From Kitasatospora purpeofusca (GTDB taxonomy: Bacteria > Actinomycetota > Actinomycetes > Streptomycetales > Streptomycetaceae): a stretch of 64,000 nt of DNA. A program made the position numbers and the translations under genes. Below, piece after piece: positions 34,125-43,323 of the stretch. The stretch is taken from assembly GCF_000718025.1 (NCBI RefSeq), contig NZ_JODS01000022.1, forward strand, positions 62,001-126,000, in the 5' to 3' direction. Position 1 is the first letter of the stretch; every line of letters starts with the position of its first letter. The notes below the pieces were generated by a model, which saw nothing but the letters and a program-made list of their open reading frames with translations, made no database searches and had not been told where the DNA came from.

Positions 34125-34685
34125 TCAGCCGAGGGTGACGCCGCGCTCGGCGGCCAGCTCCTCCAGGCCGTACCGGGCCACGTGCTCCGGGTTGGCCAGG
34201 TCGACGGTGCGGACGCCCTCGGCGGCCAGCCGCTCGTTGATCTCGTCCAGGTGCTCCCGGACGACCTGCTTCTCGGCGTCGGTGGTACGGCCCTTGTGCG
34301 GACGGCCGGCGTGCTCCGGGCTCGCGTAGTTGACCCGCTCCCGGCCCGCCCCGGCGGCCGCGGCCTGCACCGGCACCGTCCGGGCGGCGACCCGCTCGGC
34401 GCCGCGCAGCACCTCGGCCATCGGCGTCACCGTGGCCAGCCGGTCGAAGGCCTCGGCGGTCATGACGACCGTCTCCGGCTCCTCCGCGTCCGGGCGGTGC
34501 AGCTCGATCGTCACCAGGTCCAGCGCCAGCCCCCGCACCTCGGCCAGCTCCCCGGCGAGCGCCTCGATCGCGACCGGTCCGTCCGCGAGCTCCGGGTGGG
34601 CGCGGACCACGACCCGCACCAGCTGGTCCTCGTCCTCGGCGTGCCGGCCGGTCAGGTCCGAGAACCGGATGATCTTCTGCCCCAT
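34125..34685 (-). CDS. Conserved hypothetical protein, 186 residues
   Basis: I do not recognise a function. The protein starts MGQKIIRFSDLTG, has a middle part resembling a small alpha/beta domain (VVRAHPELADGPVAIEALAGEL), then an Ala-rich linker, and a basic C-terminal third (HAGRPHKGRTTDAEKQVVREHLDEINERL) that ends GLEELAAERGVTLG. It has no signal or membrane segment, so it is cytoplasmic. The charged C-terminal part could contact nucleic acid; its layout is vaguely like Lsr2 proteins but the match is not convincing. Monocistronic. Confidence 0.7.
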   Translation of the reverse strand: MGQKIIRFSDLTGRHAEDEDQLVRVVVRAHPELADGPVAIEALAGELAEVRGLALDLVTIELHRPDAEEPETVVMTAEAFDRLATVTPMAEVLRGAERVAARTVPVQAAAAGAGRERVNYASPEHAGRPHKGRTTDAEKQVVREHLDEINERLAAEGVRTVDLANPEHVARYGLEELAAERGVTLG

Positions 34686-34738
34686 GGCTTCCTCTCCTGC
34701 CCCTCATGATCAGCGCAGAGAGCCTACGGCCTGTCCTG

Positions 34739-34822
34739 CGGGGATCGGCCCGGGGATCGGCCCGGGGATCGGCCCGGGGATCAGGTCGGGGATCAGGTCG
34801 GGATCGGCCCGGGGATTGGCCC
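34739..34822. repeat. 12-bp tandem repeat before a TetR gene
   Basis: Consecutive units of GGGGATCGGCCC (three copies), GGGGATCAGGTC (two) and slightly decayed copies, ending about 31 bases before the TetR start at 34853. It lies where promoter and operator should be, so copy number might tune expression. If translated upstream it would give GSARGSARG, which is why the frame stays open. Confidence 0.75.
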
Positions 34823-34852
34823 GCCGAACGGCAGATGCGGCACAGTGGCCAC

Positions 34853-35530
34853 ATGAGCGCGGACACGAGGAGTCACCGGACGGCGGGGTGGACGGGCCCC
34901 GGGCGGCGACGGCCGGTGCAGCAGCGCAGCCAGGAGCGCTACGAAAGGATCCTGGACGCGTCCGCCGCGCTGCTCGACGAGGCCGGGGCCGCCGCGCTCA
35001 CCACCAAGGAAGTGGCCCAGCGCGCCCAGGTGCCGATCGGCACCCTCTACCAGTTCTTCGCGGGCAAGGAGGACCTGCTCGCCGCACTGGCCGGCCGCAA
35101 CCTCGACCACTATCTGCACCGGCTGGACGACCGGCTGCGCACCGAGGCCCCCATCGGGCCGGCCGGGTTCACCGACCTCGCGGTGGACGAGTTCGTCGCG
35201 ATGAAGCGCACCGTCCCCGGCTTCGGCCAGGTGGACTTCGGGCTCTCCGGACCGGCCGCGCCGGGCGGCGGCCACGAGGACCGGCACCTGCTGGACGCCG
35301 AGGTGGACAACAACACGGCCGTCGCGCTGCGGCTCCAGGCCCTCGGCGGCAGCCTGTTCGGCACCACCGACCCGGCCGCGCTGACCCTCGCCCTGCGGGT
35401 GGTGCTGGAAGCGGCGGACGCGGTGCTCAAGCTCGCCTTCCGCGGCGACCGGAACGGCGACCCGGCGATGATCACCGAGTGCAAGCGGCTGGTCCGGTGC
35501 TACCTGGCCGACCAGCTCGGGCCGCGCTGA
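34853..35530 (+). CDS. TetR-family regulator
   Basis: A 225-residue TetR protein. The helix-turn-helix is TTKEVAQRAQVPIGTLYQFFAGKEDL at about 50-75, preceded by the usual QQRSQERYERILDA helix. ATG 34853 (MSADTRSH) is chosen; the frame is open further up only because of a tandem repeat. The target is unclear: the next gene starts 135 bases downstream and the upstream repeat may contain its own operator. Confidence 0.88.
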   Translation: MSADTRSHRTAGWTGPGRRRPVQQRSQERYERILDASAALLDEAGAAALTTKEVAQRAQVPIGTLYQFFAGKEDLLAALAGRNLDHYLHRLDDRLRTEAPIGPAGFTDLAVDEFVAMKRTVPGFGQVDFGLSGPAAPGGGHEDRHLLDAEVDNNTAVALRLQALGGSLFGTTDPAALTLALRVVLEAADAVLKLAFRGDRNGDPAMITECKRLVRCYLADQLGPR

Positions 35531-35664
35531 GCCGGTCCCCCCGCCCTCGGCGCCCGGACGCGCCGTTGCGGGGCGTGCGCGCCCGCAGCAGAGTGGAGAC
35601 AGTGGACGGGGACCCGGGCGGCCGGTCGGCCGCCGAAGTCAGCACACACCCGAGGAGCACGACC

Positions 35665-35859
35665 ATGCAGGCAGCGGTAGGTGACCAGCTCCACATCCAC
35701 AGTCGGGCGGTGGGCATGATCGACCAGAAGGGCGAGATCGTCGAGGTGCGCGGCCCGGACGGCTCGCCGCCGTACGTGGTCCGCTTCGAGGACGGCCACG
35801 AGGGCCTGGTCTACCCCGGCCCGGACTGCAACATCGAACCCCGCGGGGCGACCCGCTGA
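35665..35859 (+). CDS. DUF1918-family small protein
   Basis: A 64-residue protein with the DUF1918 pattern: VGDQLHIHSRAVG, GEIVEVRGPDGSPPYVVRFEDGHEGLVYPGPD. The fold is an SH3-like beta-barrel. Members are widespread in actinobacteria, often stress-linked, with no proven biochemical role. GAGGAG precedes the ATG. Confidence 0.9.
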   Translation: MQAAVGDQLHIHSRAVGMIDQKGEIVEVRGPDGSPPYVVRFEDGHEGLVYPGPDCNIEPRGATR

Positions 35860-35906
35860 CGCCACCGCCCACCGCCCCGCGCCCGTCCGGCCCGGGGCGG
35901 TGAGCC

Positions 35907-36638
35907 GTGCCCCTCCCACCCTGGACGGCGCGGCTCCTCGCCGAGGCCGCGCCCGAGCTGCCGGGGCCGCTCGCCGCGCTCGCGCCGCTGCTGCAGCAGT
36001 ACGGCTACGCGCTGGTGGCGCTGTTCGTGCTGCTCGACAACTGCGCCGTCCCCGCGCCCGGCCAGACCGTGCTGGTGCTGGCCGCCGTCTACGCGGGCAC
36101 CGGGCACCTCGACTTCGCCGCCGTGGTGGCGATCGCCTTCACCGCGGCGGTGCTCGGCAACACCCTCGGCCATCTGATCGGCGCCACCGGCGGCCGGGCC
36201 TTCGTCCACCGCTGGGGCCGGTACGTGCTGCTCACCCCGGAACGCGCCGCCCGCGCGGAGGTGTTCTTCGCCCGGCACGGCGGCAAGGTGGTCACGGTGG
36301 CCCGGTTCGTCGACGGCCTGCGGCAGACCAGCGGCATCATCGCCGGGACGACCGGCATGCCCTGGCCCCGCTTCCAGGTGTTCAACGTGCTCGGCGCGGC
36401 GCTCTGGGTCGGGGTGTGGGCGGGCTTCGGTTATGTCGCGGGCGCCAACATCGGCACGGTCTGGCGGACGGCGCTGCGCTACCAGCTCTGGCTGCTGATC
36501 GCGCTCGGCGTCCTGGTCGCCGCCCTCGCCGTCCGGCAGCTGCTGCGCCGTCGACGGCGGCCGGCACCGGAACGGGAGCCGGAGCGGGAGGGCGAGCAGG
36601 AGCAGGAGCGCGAGGGAGAGCGGCCGAACGGGTCCTGA
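35907..36638 (+). CDS. DedA-family membrane protein
   Basis: A 243-residue integral membrane protein of the DedA/SNARE-associated family. The landmarks VLLDNCAVPAPGQTVLVLAA (amphipathic re-entrant segment), ARFVDGLRQTSGIIAGTTGMPW and several long helices are visible, ending in an Arg/Glu-rich cytoplasmic tail. The family is implicated in lipid-carrier (undecaprenyl phosphate, phospholipid) translocation. GTG start 35907. It converges on the PIG-L gene with a 5-base gap. Confidence 0.9.
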   Translation: MPLPPWTARLLAEAAPELPGPLAALAPLLQQYGYALVALFVLLDNCAVPAPGQTVLVLAAVYAGTGHLDFAAVVAIAFTAAVLGNTLGHLIGATGGRAFVHRWGRYVLLTPERAARAEVFFARHGGKVVTVARFVDGLRQTSGIIAGTTGMPWPRFQVFNVLGAALWVGVWAGFGYVAGANIGTVWRTALRYQLWLLIALGVLVAALAVRQLLRRRRRPAPEREPEREGEQEQEREGERPNGS

Positions 36639-36643
36639 GGACC

Positions 36644-37384
36644 TCAGCCGAGCGGGAAGACCTCGAACGGGACGGCGAAGCGGGTGCCGAGCCGGGTGCC
36701 CGCCTCGCGGCCGAAGCCCTCCAGGAAGCCGCGCGCGTCCGCCATCGCGCCGCCGAGGCCGGCCAGGTACGCCTTGTGCTGCTCCAGCGAGGCGACGCCC
36801 CGGTCGAAGTGCTCGGTGATGTCGACCGCGTGCCCGGACTCCGGCGAGCCGGAGACCCAGATCGCCCGCACGCCGTTCCACGGCTCGTGGCCCTCCGCGG
36901 TCAGCTCGCGGAAGACCCAGCGGTTGCCCGCGTCCCGCACCCCGTCGAGGAGAGCCCGGCCGACCGCGATGTGGTCGGCCTGGTTGAGGTACGGCCCGCC
37001 CCAGGTGTCGTGGAAGTTGATGGTGATGACGATGTCCGGGCGGTGCCGGCGGACGGCGCGGGCGATGTCGCGGCGCAGCGGCAAGCCGTTCTCGACGGTG
37101 CCGTCCGGGTGGCCGAGGAACTCGACGGTGTCGACGCCGACCACGGCGGCGGAGGCGATCTGCTCGGCCTCGCGCAGCGGGCCGCACTGCTCCGGGTCCA
37201 TGCTGTCGATCCCGGCCTCGCCGCTGGTGGCCATCACGTAGACGACCTTCTTGCCCTGGTCCGTCCAGCGGGCGACGGCGGCGGCCCCGCCGTACTCCAT
37301 GTCGTCGGGGTGGGCGACGACCACGAGGGCGCTCTGCCAGTCCTCGTCGACGTGCTCGAACGGCTTCGGCTGCGGCTCGGTCAT
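36644..37384 (-). CDS. PIG-L family zinc N-deacetylase
   Basis: A 246-residue LmbE-like deacetylase. The zinc/catalytic motif AHPDDMEYG is at 24-32 and the later NQADHIAVG supplies a further His ligand. The family deacetylates GlcNAc-inositol (mycothiol), mycothiol conjugates or antibiotic intermediates. It is transcribed away from the ArsR-type gene. The specific substrate cannot be assigned; it is a shorter, cytoplasmic form without signal peptide. Confidence 0.88.
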   Translation of the reverse strand: MTEPQPKPFEHVDEDWQSALVVVAHPDDMEYGGAAAVARWTDQGKKVVYVMATSGEAGIDSMDPEQCGPLREAEQIASAAVVGVDTVEFLGHPDGTVENGLPLRRDIARAVRRHRPDIVITINFHDTWGGPYLNQADHIAVGRALLDGVRDAGNRWVFRELTAEGHEPWNGVRAIWVSGSPESGHAVDITEHFDRGVASLEQHKAYLAGLGGAMADARGFLEGFGREAGTRLGTRFAVPFEVFPLG

Positions 37385-37510
37385 GGTGCTGCCTCTCCCT
37401 GGAACCGGTGCGCGAGGGTGGAGCGCACCGTGCGGTCGTACGGTCCTACCGCTCGCGACTCTAGAAGATCATCGGACCGCTCGGGAGGCGATTCGGGACA
37501 ACGGGAGACT

Positions 37511-37556
37511 TGCAGAGGTTTCTCTGCAGACACCCCTATGCAGAGGATCCTCTGCA
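37511..37556. promoter_or_regulatory. Paired palindromic operators before the ArsR-type gene
   Basis: A perfect 18-base palindrome TGCAGAGGATCCTCTGCA at 37539-37556 and a near-perfect copy at 37511-37528 (arms TGCAGAG/CTCTGCA, centre GTTT). Centres are 28 bases apart and the nearer one ends 15 bases before the regulator ATG, so binding would block that promoter. Probable site of the adjacent regulator. Confidence 0.8.
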
Positions 37557-37571
37557 ATCTAGGCTGCCGAC

Positions 37572-38267
37572 ATGACCACCGAGCACCCCGACGCCTCCGC
37601 CACCCCTGACACACCCGCCACCGCAGGACCGCCCGATCCCCCCGGACCGCCGCAGCGCCGGCTCGACGCCCGCAGCCTGCGCGGGCTCGCGCACCCGCTG
37701 CGGATGCAGATCTTCGAACTCCTCAACCTCGACGGGCCCGCGACCGCGACGCGGCTCGCCGAGCGGCTCGGCGAGAACACCGGCACCGTCAGCTGGCACC
37801 TGCGCCACCTCGCCGAACACGGCTTCATCGAGGAGGAGACCGGGCGCGGCACCAAGCGCGAGCGCTGGTGGCGGCGGGTGGAGGTGTCCAACCGGCTCGA
37901 CACCGCCGACTTCCGCAACGACCCGGACACCCGCGGCGCGGTCTCGCTCTACCTGCACCAGCTGGTCCAGCAGTACTTCAACCGGGTCAACGACTACATC
38001 AACGAGGACTGGCCGGACGAGTGGCGCAACGTCGGCACCATCTCGGACTGGCGCCGGCTGCGGCTGAACCCGGCCCAGCTCCAGGCGCTCAACGACGAGA
38101 TCTTCGCCGTCGTCGAGCGCCACACCCCGGCCCCGGACGCCGCGCCGGACCCGGCGGCACTGCCGATCGTCGTCCAGCTCCAGTCCTTCCCGCGCCGCTC
38201 CCGCACCGACGGGCCCGGGAGCACCGACGGGCCCGGGAGCACCGACGGACCCGGGAGCGCCGAGTGA
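37572..38267 (+). CDS. ArsR/SmtB-like winged-helix regulator
   Basis: A 231-residue regulator. The winged helix spans about 33-105, with ARSLRGLAHPLRMQIFELL, ATRLAERLGENTGTVSWHLRHLAEHGFIEE and a basic wing GRGTKRERWWR. No metal-binding Cys pair is seen, so it is the non-metal type common in actinobacteria. The C-terminal tail carries three copies of a TDGPGS repeat, encoded by an 18-base DNA repeat. It is coupled to the MFS gene by GTGA, which implies local regulation of an exporter. Confidence 0.9.
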   Translation: MTTEHPDASATPDTPATAGPPDPPGPPQRRLDARSLRGLAHPLRMQIFELLNLDGPATATRLAERLGENTGTVSWHLRHLAEHGFIEEETGRGTKRERWWRRVEVSNRLDTADFRNDPDTRGAVSLYLHQLVQQYFNRVNDYINEDWPDEWRNVGTISDWRRLRLNPAQLQALNDEIFAVVERHTPAPDAAPDPAALPIVVQLQSFPRRSRTDGPGSTDGPGSTDGPGSAE

Positions 38268-39577
38268 CGCGCGACGGGCAGCGCCGCAGCCTGCTCCGCC
38301 GCCACCGGGACTTCCGGCTGCTCTGGTGCGGCGAGACGGCCGGCAAGTTCGGCGCCTCCGTGACCGGCGTCGCGATGCCGCTCGTCGCCGTCTCCGAACT
38401 GCACGCCTCCACCTTCCAGATCGGCCTGCTCAGCGCCGCCTCCTGGGCGCCCTGGCTGGTCGTGGGCCTGCCGGCCGGCGTCTGGGTGGACCGTTCACCC
38501 CGCCGGACCGTGATGCTGGCGGCCGCCGCCGTCTCGCTCGTCCTGTTCGCCGCCGTCCCCGCCGCCGCCTGGGCCGGGCGGCTGAGCACCGGTCTGCTGC
38601 TGGCGGTCGCCCTGCTCACCGGCACCGCGGCCGTGTTCTTCCAGACCGCGTACACCGCCTACCTGCCCGACCTGCTCTCCCCCGCCGACCAGCCCGAGGG
38701 CAACGCCAAGCTGCACGGCAGCGCCTCCGCCGCCCAGATCGTCGGCCTCGGCTCCGGCGGCCTGCTCGCCCAGCTGGCCGGCGCCGCCAACGGCATGCTC
38801 GCCAACGCCGCGACCTTCCTGGTCTCGCTGCTCTGCCTGGGCCGGATCCGGCACCGCGAGACCCGCGCCGACAACAAGCGCGGCGCCGAGCGGGCGCTGC
38901 GGCGCGAGATCGGCGAGGGCCTGCGACTGGTCGCCCGGGACCGCTGGCTGCGCACCCTCACCCTCTACGGCGCCACCTCCAACCTGGCGCTGATGGGCTA
39001 CCAGTCGATCCTGGTCGCCTTCCTGGTCCGCGAGGTCGGACTCGCCCCCGGCACCGTCGGCGCCCTGGTCGCGGCGGCCGGCAGCGGCGGTGTCCTCGGC
39101 GCGTTCGCCGCCCGCCGGGTTGCCGCCCGGGTCGGCACGGCGCGCGCGATGATCCTGTTCGAGCTGGGCCTGCCCGCGCTGGCGCTGCTGATCCCGCTCA
39201 CCGGGACCGGCGCGGGCGTGCTCTGCTACGCCGTCGGCGGGTTCGGGGTCTCGGCCGGGGTGGTGGCCGGGAACGTCATCAAGTCCGGTTTCCAGCAGCA
39301 CTACTGCCCGCCCGAGCTGCTCGGCCGGATCACCGCGAGCGCCGCCGTCCTCAACTACGGCACCATCCCGGTCGGCGCCCTGCTCGCCGGTGTGCTCGGC
39401 ACCGCGGTCGGCCTGCGCCCGGCGATGTGGATCACCACGGCCGGGGTGCCGCTGGCGGCGCTGGTCCTGCTGCTCTCCCCCGTCGGCCGGGTCCGCGACC
39501 TCCCCACCACCCGCCGCCCGGCCGACCCGGCACCCGCACCGGCGCCCGGACGCGGCACCACCGCCGCCACCGCCTGA
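38264..39577 (+). CDS. MFS efflux transporter
   Basis: A 437-residue 12-TM transporter of the MFS_3/enterobactin-exporter type. Landmarks are AGVWVDRSPRRTV after TM2 and PPELLGRITASAAVLNYG in the second half. GTG 38264 overlaps the regulator TGA as GTGA. Its substrate is probably a drug or metabolite sensed by the regulator. Not linked in orientation or distance to the biosynthetic cluster. Confidence 0.9.
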   Translation: MTRDGQRRSLLRRHRDFRLLWCGETAGKFGASVTGVAMPLVAVSELHASTFQIGLLSAASWAPWLVVGLPAGVWVDRSPRRTVMLAAAAVSLVLFAAVPAAAWAGRLSTGLLLAVALLTGTAAVFFQTAYTAYLPDLLSPADQPEGNAKLHGSASAAQIVGLGSGGLLAQLAGAANGMLANAATFLVSLLCLGRIRHRETRADNKRGAERALRREIGEGLRLVARDRWLRTLTLYGATSNLALMGYQSILVAFLVREVGLAPGTVGALVAAAGSGGVLGAFAARRVAARVGTARAMILFELGLPALALLIPLTGTGAGVLCYAVGGFGVSAGVVAGNVIKSGFQQHYCPPELLGRITASAAVLNYGTIPVGALLAGVLGTAVGLRPAMWITTAGVPLAALVLLLSPVGRVRDLPTTRRPADPAPAPAPGRGTTAATA

Positions 39578-39675
39578 CCCGCCCTCACCTGCGCGGTCGA
39601 CCCCACGCGGTGGACCCCGCCCGCCCGAGCGCGCCGCGCCCGGGGCCGTAGCGGCGGGCGCCGTAGGTTGGGCCC

Positions 39676-41679
39676 ATGGCACAGCACGCGCACGGCGTCC
39701 GGCTCTCGCCGCCGACCTGGTTGACGGCCGGGCTGCGGCCCGGACCCGCGCCGGTGCCGTGGGCGGCGGTGGCCCGCGCCTCGGTCGCGCTCTCCGCGCC
39801 GCTGGCCGTCGGCCTCGCCGCCGGCCGGCCCGCGTACGGCGCGCTGGTCTCGATGGGCGCCCTGTCCGGCGTGATCGGCGACACCGCCGACGCCTACCGG
39901 ATGCGGTTCTTCAACATCGCCGTCCCCCAGCTCTTCGGCGCCGTCGGCGTCACCCTCGGCACCCTGGTGTACGGCCGCGACTGGACCGCCGTCGCCGTCC
40001 TCACCCTGGTGGCGCTGGTCTCCGGGATGATCTCCTCGATCGGCTCGGTAGCCTCGGTCTCCGGACTCCTGCTGCTCCTCAACGCCGTCGTCGGGGCCGG
40101 GCTGCCGATGCCCCGCCCGTGGTGGACGGCGCCGCTGCTGCTCACCGCGGGCGGGGCGGTGGTGCTGCTGCTCACCCTGTTCGGCTGGCCGCTGCGCGGC
40201 GGCGTCCCCGAACGGGCGGCGGTCGCCGCCTCCTACCGCTCGGTCGCCGCGTTCGTCCGGGCCGCCGGCACCCCCGAGCACGACGAACGGCGACAGGACG
40301 TCACCCAGTCGCTCAACGCCTCCTACGACCTGCTGCTCGCCCACCGCACCCGCCGGCACGGCCGCTCCCCCGGGCTGACCCGGCTGATCGCCCGGCTCAA
40401 CGCGCTGATCCCGATCGTCGAGGCGGCCTCCGCCGCCAAACTCCGCCCGGCCCGGCTCGGCCCGCTGCCGGAGGCCTGGCCGGCGGCCGTCGCGGCACTC
40501 GCCGACGGCACCGAGGACGGCACCGAGGACGGCACCGAGGACGGGGCCCGGACCGACCAGCCCCTCCCGCTCGACCTGCCCGCGCCGACCGGCCCCTCGG
40601 AACGCGCGCTGGAACGGGCGCTGCGCTACGCGGCCGCCGTCGCCGCCGAGCCCGACCACGCGCACACCGCCGAACCCGACCGCCTCGGCCGCCCCGCCGC
40701 GCCCTGGGTGCGGACCCGGCGCGCGGCCCGGGCGGCGCTGCTCTCCGGCGCGTCCTGGCGCTACGGCCTGCGACTCGCGCTCTGCATCGGCCTGGCCCAG
40801 GTGGTGGTGTCGGTGCTGCCGGTGCCGCGCTCCTACTGGGTCGCGCTGACCGTCACCTTCGTCCTCAAGCCGGACTTCGGCTCGGTGTTCTCCCGGGCCG
40901 TGCTGCGCGCCCTCGGCACCGCCGGCGGGCTGCTGCTCGCCGTGCCGGTGCTCGCCGAGGTGCCGCGCGGCTGGTGGGACGTGCCGACCGTCGCGGTGCT
41001 GGCCGCGCTGATCCCGGCCTTCTCCGCCAAGGGGTACGCGTTCCAGACGGCGGCCATCACCCCGGTCATCCTGCTGCTGTCCGACCTGCTCAACCACCAG
41101 GGGTTCGGGCTCGTCCTGCCCCGGCTCTACGATTCGCTGATCGGCTGCGGGATCGCCCTGGTCGCCGGGTACCTGTGCTGGCCGGAGTCCTGGCACACCC
41201 GGATCGGCGACCGGCTGGCCGACACCGTGGCGGACGCCTCCGCGTACGTGGCGCTGGCCTTCGCCGGCGCCCCCGGCCACGACCGGCCCGCCCGGCCGGT
41301 CCGGCGCCGGCGGCTCTACCGGGACCTCTCGGCGGTCCGCTCCGAATTCCAGCGCGCGCTCACCGAACCGCCGCCGACCGGGCCCCGGGCGGCCGCGTGG
41401 TGGCCGCTGGTGATCGCGGTGGAACGGGTGGTGGAGGCCACCACCGCCACCCGGGTCCGGGTCGAGCACGGGGAGCCGGCGCCGCCGCCGGACGAGGTCG
41501 CCGCCATCGCGGCGGACCTGACCGCCCTGGCCGGGGCGCTGCGCACCGGCACTCCACTGCCGAAGCCGGACGGGGACGCGGCCGCCGGGGCGGCCGGGGC
41601 GACCGGCCCCGACGTGCTCGGCCCGCTGCGCAGCGAGGTCCGGGCCGCCTGCGCGATCGCCTCCCCGGTGCTCGGCTGA
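39676..41679 (+). CDS. FUSC-family inner-membrane protein
   Basis: A 667-residue protein with two blocks of about five to six membrane helices (about 30-165 and 365-500) separated by a soluble middle and followed by a cytoplasmic tail, as in FUSC/aromatic-acid-exporter-like proteins. The segment SYWVALTVTFVLKPDFGSVFSRAVLRALGT is the FUSC signature region. The middle includes three DGTE repeats coded by a 12-base repeat at about 40503-40548. Exact substrate unknown. Confidence 0.88.
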   Translation: MAQHAHGVRLSPPTWLTAGLRPGPAPVPWAAVARASVALSAPLAVGLAAGRPAYGALVSMGALSGVIGDTADAYRMRFFNIAVPQLFGAVGVTLGTLVYGRDWTAVAVLTLVALVSGMISSIGSVASVSGLLLLLNAVVGAGLPMPRPWWTAPLLLTAGGAVVLLLTLFGWPLRGGVPERAAVAASYRSVAAFVRAAGTPEHDERRQDVTQSLNASYDLLLAHRTRRHGRSPGLTRLIARLNALIPIVEAASAAKLRPARLGPLPEAWPAAVAALADGTEDGTEDGTEDGARTDQPLPLDLPAPTGPSERALERALRYAAAVAAEPDHAHTAEPDRLGRPAAPWVRTRRAARAALLSGASWRYGLRLALCIGLAQVVVSVLPVPRSYWVALTVTFVLKPDFGSVFSRAVLRALGTAGGLLLAVPVLAEVPRGWWDVPTVAVLAALIPAFSAKGYAFQTAAITPVILLLSDLLNHQGFGLVLPRLYDSLIGCGIALVAGYLCWPESWHTRIGDRLADTVADASAYVALAFAGAPGHDRPARPVRRRRLYRDLSAVRSEFQRALTEPPPTGPRAAAWWPLVIAVERVVEATTATRVRVEHGEPAPPPDEVAAIAADLTALAGALRTGTPLPKPDGDAAAGAAGATGPDVLGPLRSEVRAACAIASPVLG

Positions 41680-41731
41680 CCGGCCACCGCGGCGCCCGGC
41701 CCGCTGCCCGCCCTCGGTCCTGTGTCCGCCC

Positions 41732-43138
41732 TCAGTCCTGTATCCGCCGCCAGGGCCGGTCCGCCTCCAGGGCGAACGCCAGCTCCAGCAGCACCCGCTC
41801 CTCCCCGTGGGCCGCCGACAGGTGGACGCCGATCGGCAGGCCGTCGGCGCTCGCACCGGTCGGCAGCGCGATCGCCGGGCCGCCGGTGACGTTGTTGACC
41901 GGGGTGATCGCCACGTACCGGGTCAGCCGGTCGATCAGCTCCTCGAAGGCGACGTTCGGGCTCAGGTAGCCGATCGGCGGCGCGACGTGCGCCAGCACCG
42001 GCGAGAGGACCACGTCGTGGGTCCGGAACATCCCCGCGTACGTCTCCTCGGCGCTCCGCAGCCGCCGGACCACCCCCGGCACACGCCGGAACTCCCGGTG
42101 GAAGAGCCGCCGCAGCCCGGTGGTCAGCCCGTCGAGACGGCTCGCCCGGAAGCCGGGGTCGACCGTGAGCCGGCCGGTGGTGGCGATCAGGAAGGCGATG
42201 TAGCCCCAGTAGAGGACGAAGTCGCGGGAGAACTCCTCGCCGAACGGCATCACGGCCGGGGTCACCTCGTGCCCCAGGGCCTCCAGCCGGGCCGCCGTCC
42301 CCTCGACCGCCGCCCGGGTCGCCGCGTCGCTGGTCGCGACCGGCGAGTCCACCACCAGGCCGATCCGCAGCCGGCGCTCGCCCGGGCCCTCGACCAGGCC
42401 GAGCGGGGGCAGCGCGGGGTTGCGGTAGTGGCGTTCGGCGGCGGCGAAGAACGCGGCGGTGTCGCGGACGGAGCGGGTCAGCACGCCGTCCGTCACCAGG
42501 TCCACCGGCAGCCGGCGGCCCTGGGCGTTGGGCACCACCCGGCCCCGGGTGGGCTTGAGTCCGACCAGCCCGCAGCAGGCGGCCGGGATCCGGATCGAGC
42601 CGCCGCCGTCGTTGGCGTGCGCGATCGGGACGACACCGGAGGCGACCAGGGCGGCCGCGCCGCCCGAGGAGGCGCCCGGGGAGTGCGAGGTCAGCCAGGG
42701 GTTGCGGACGGGTCGGGCGGAGGCGAACTCGGTGGAGGCGTTGAGCCCGAACTCCGGCAGCCGGGTCTTGCCGAGCACGCCCAGGCCGGTGCCGAGGAAC
42801 TGCTCGGCGAAGCCCGCGCTGCGGCGGGCGGGCCTGGCCCGGTAGGCCGAACTGCCCTGGCCGGTCGGCATCCCGCGCAGGTCGGTGTTGTCCTTCAGAT
42901 AGCTCGGCACGCCGTACAGCGGGGCGTCCCGCGCACTGTCGTCCGCCCCGTGCGGCCGCCCGTACGCGGCGAAGGCGACCGGGGCGAGCGCCGCGTCGAC
43001 CCGTTCGGCGCGGGCCGCGGCGGCCGCCGCCAGCTCGGCGGGGGCGACCTCACCGGCCCGCACCAGGGCGGCCAGCGCCACCGCGTCGTGCTCCCCCAGC
43101 GCGTCGTCCGCGTACGCGTGCACCCGCTCGTCGGCCAT
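41732..43138 (-). CDS. Amidase-signature hydrolase
   Basis: A 468-residue amidase. The catalytic Lys is in VPSYLKDNTD (about 84), the signature loop is SPGASSGGAAALVASG and the acyl-Ser sits in NDGGGSIRIPA, giving the Ser-cisSer-Lys triad. Relatives hydrolyse small aliphatic or aryl amides or act as carrier amidases. It stands alone, convergent with FUSC. Confidence 0.9.
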   Translation of the reverse strand: MADERVHAYADDALGEHDAVALAALVRAGEVAPAELAAAAAARAERVDAALAPVAFAAYGRPHGADDSARDAPLYGVPSYLKDNTDLRGMPTGQGSSAYRARPARRSAGFAEQFLGTGLGVLGKTRLPEFGLNASTEFASARPVRNPWLTSHSPGASSGGAAALVASGVVPIAHANDGGGSIRIPAACCGLVGLKPTRGRVVPNAQGRRLPVDLVTDGVLTRSVRDTAAFFAAAERHYRNPALPPLGLVEGPGERRLRIGLVVDSPVATSDAATRAAVEGTAARLEALGHEVTPAVMPFGEEFSRDFVLYWGYIAFLIATTGRLTVDPGFRASRLDGLTTGLRRLFHREFRRVPGVVRRLRSAEETYAGMFRTHDVVLSPVLAHVAPPIGYLSPNVAFEELIDRLTRYVAITPVNNVTGGPAIALPTGASADGLPIGVHLSAAHGEERVLLELAFALEADRPWRRIQD

Positions 43139-43265
43139 CCGGACTCCCCATCCCTGCCAGTCGGTGGCGGCGCCCGCGGATACGTACCTACCCGTCGGTA
43201 ATGCCGCGCGAGCTGAGCAGTCTAGGGCCGGAGCGGCGTCCGGAACAGCCTGCGCCGCGGACGCG

Positions 43266-43302
43266 GAAGGACCGCCCGGGCGGGGTGCCCGGACGGTCCT
43301 TC
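43266..43302 (-). terminator. Hairpin terminator of the ART-lectin gene
   Basis: A 16-base-pair stem with one mismatch (43266-43281 with 43287-43302) and a 5-base loop, just downstream of the stop at 43324. Confidence 0.7.
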
Positions 43303-43323
43303 GTCAGGAGGAGCGCCACCGCG

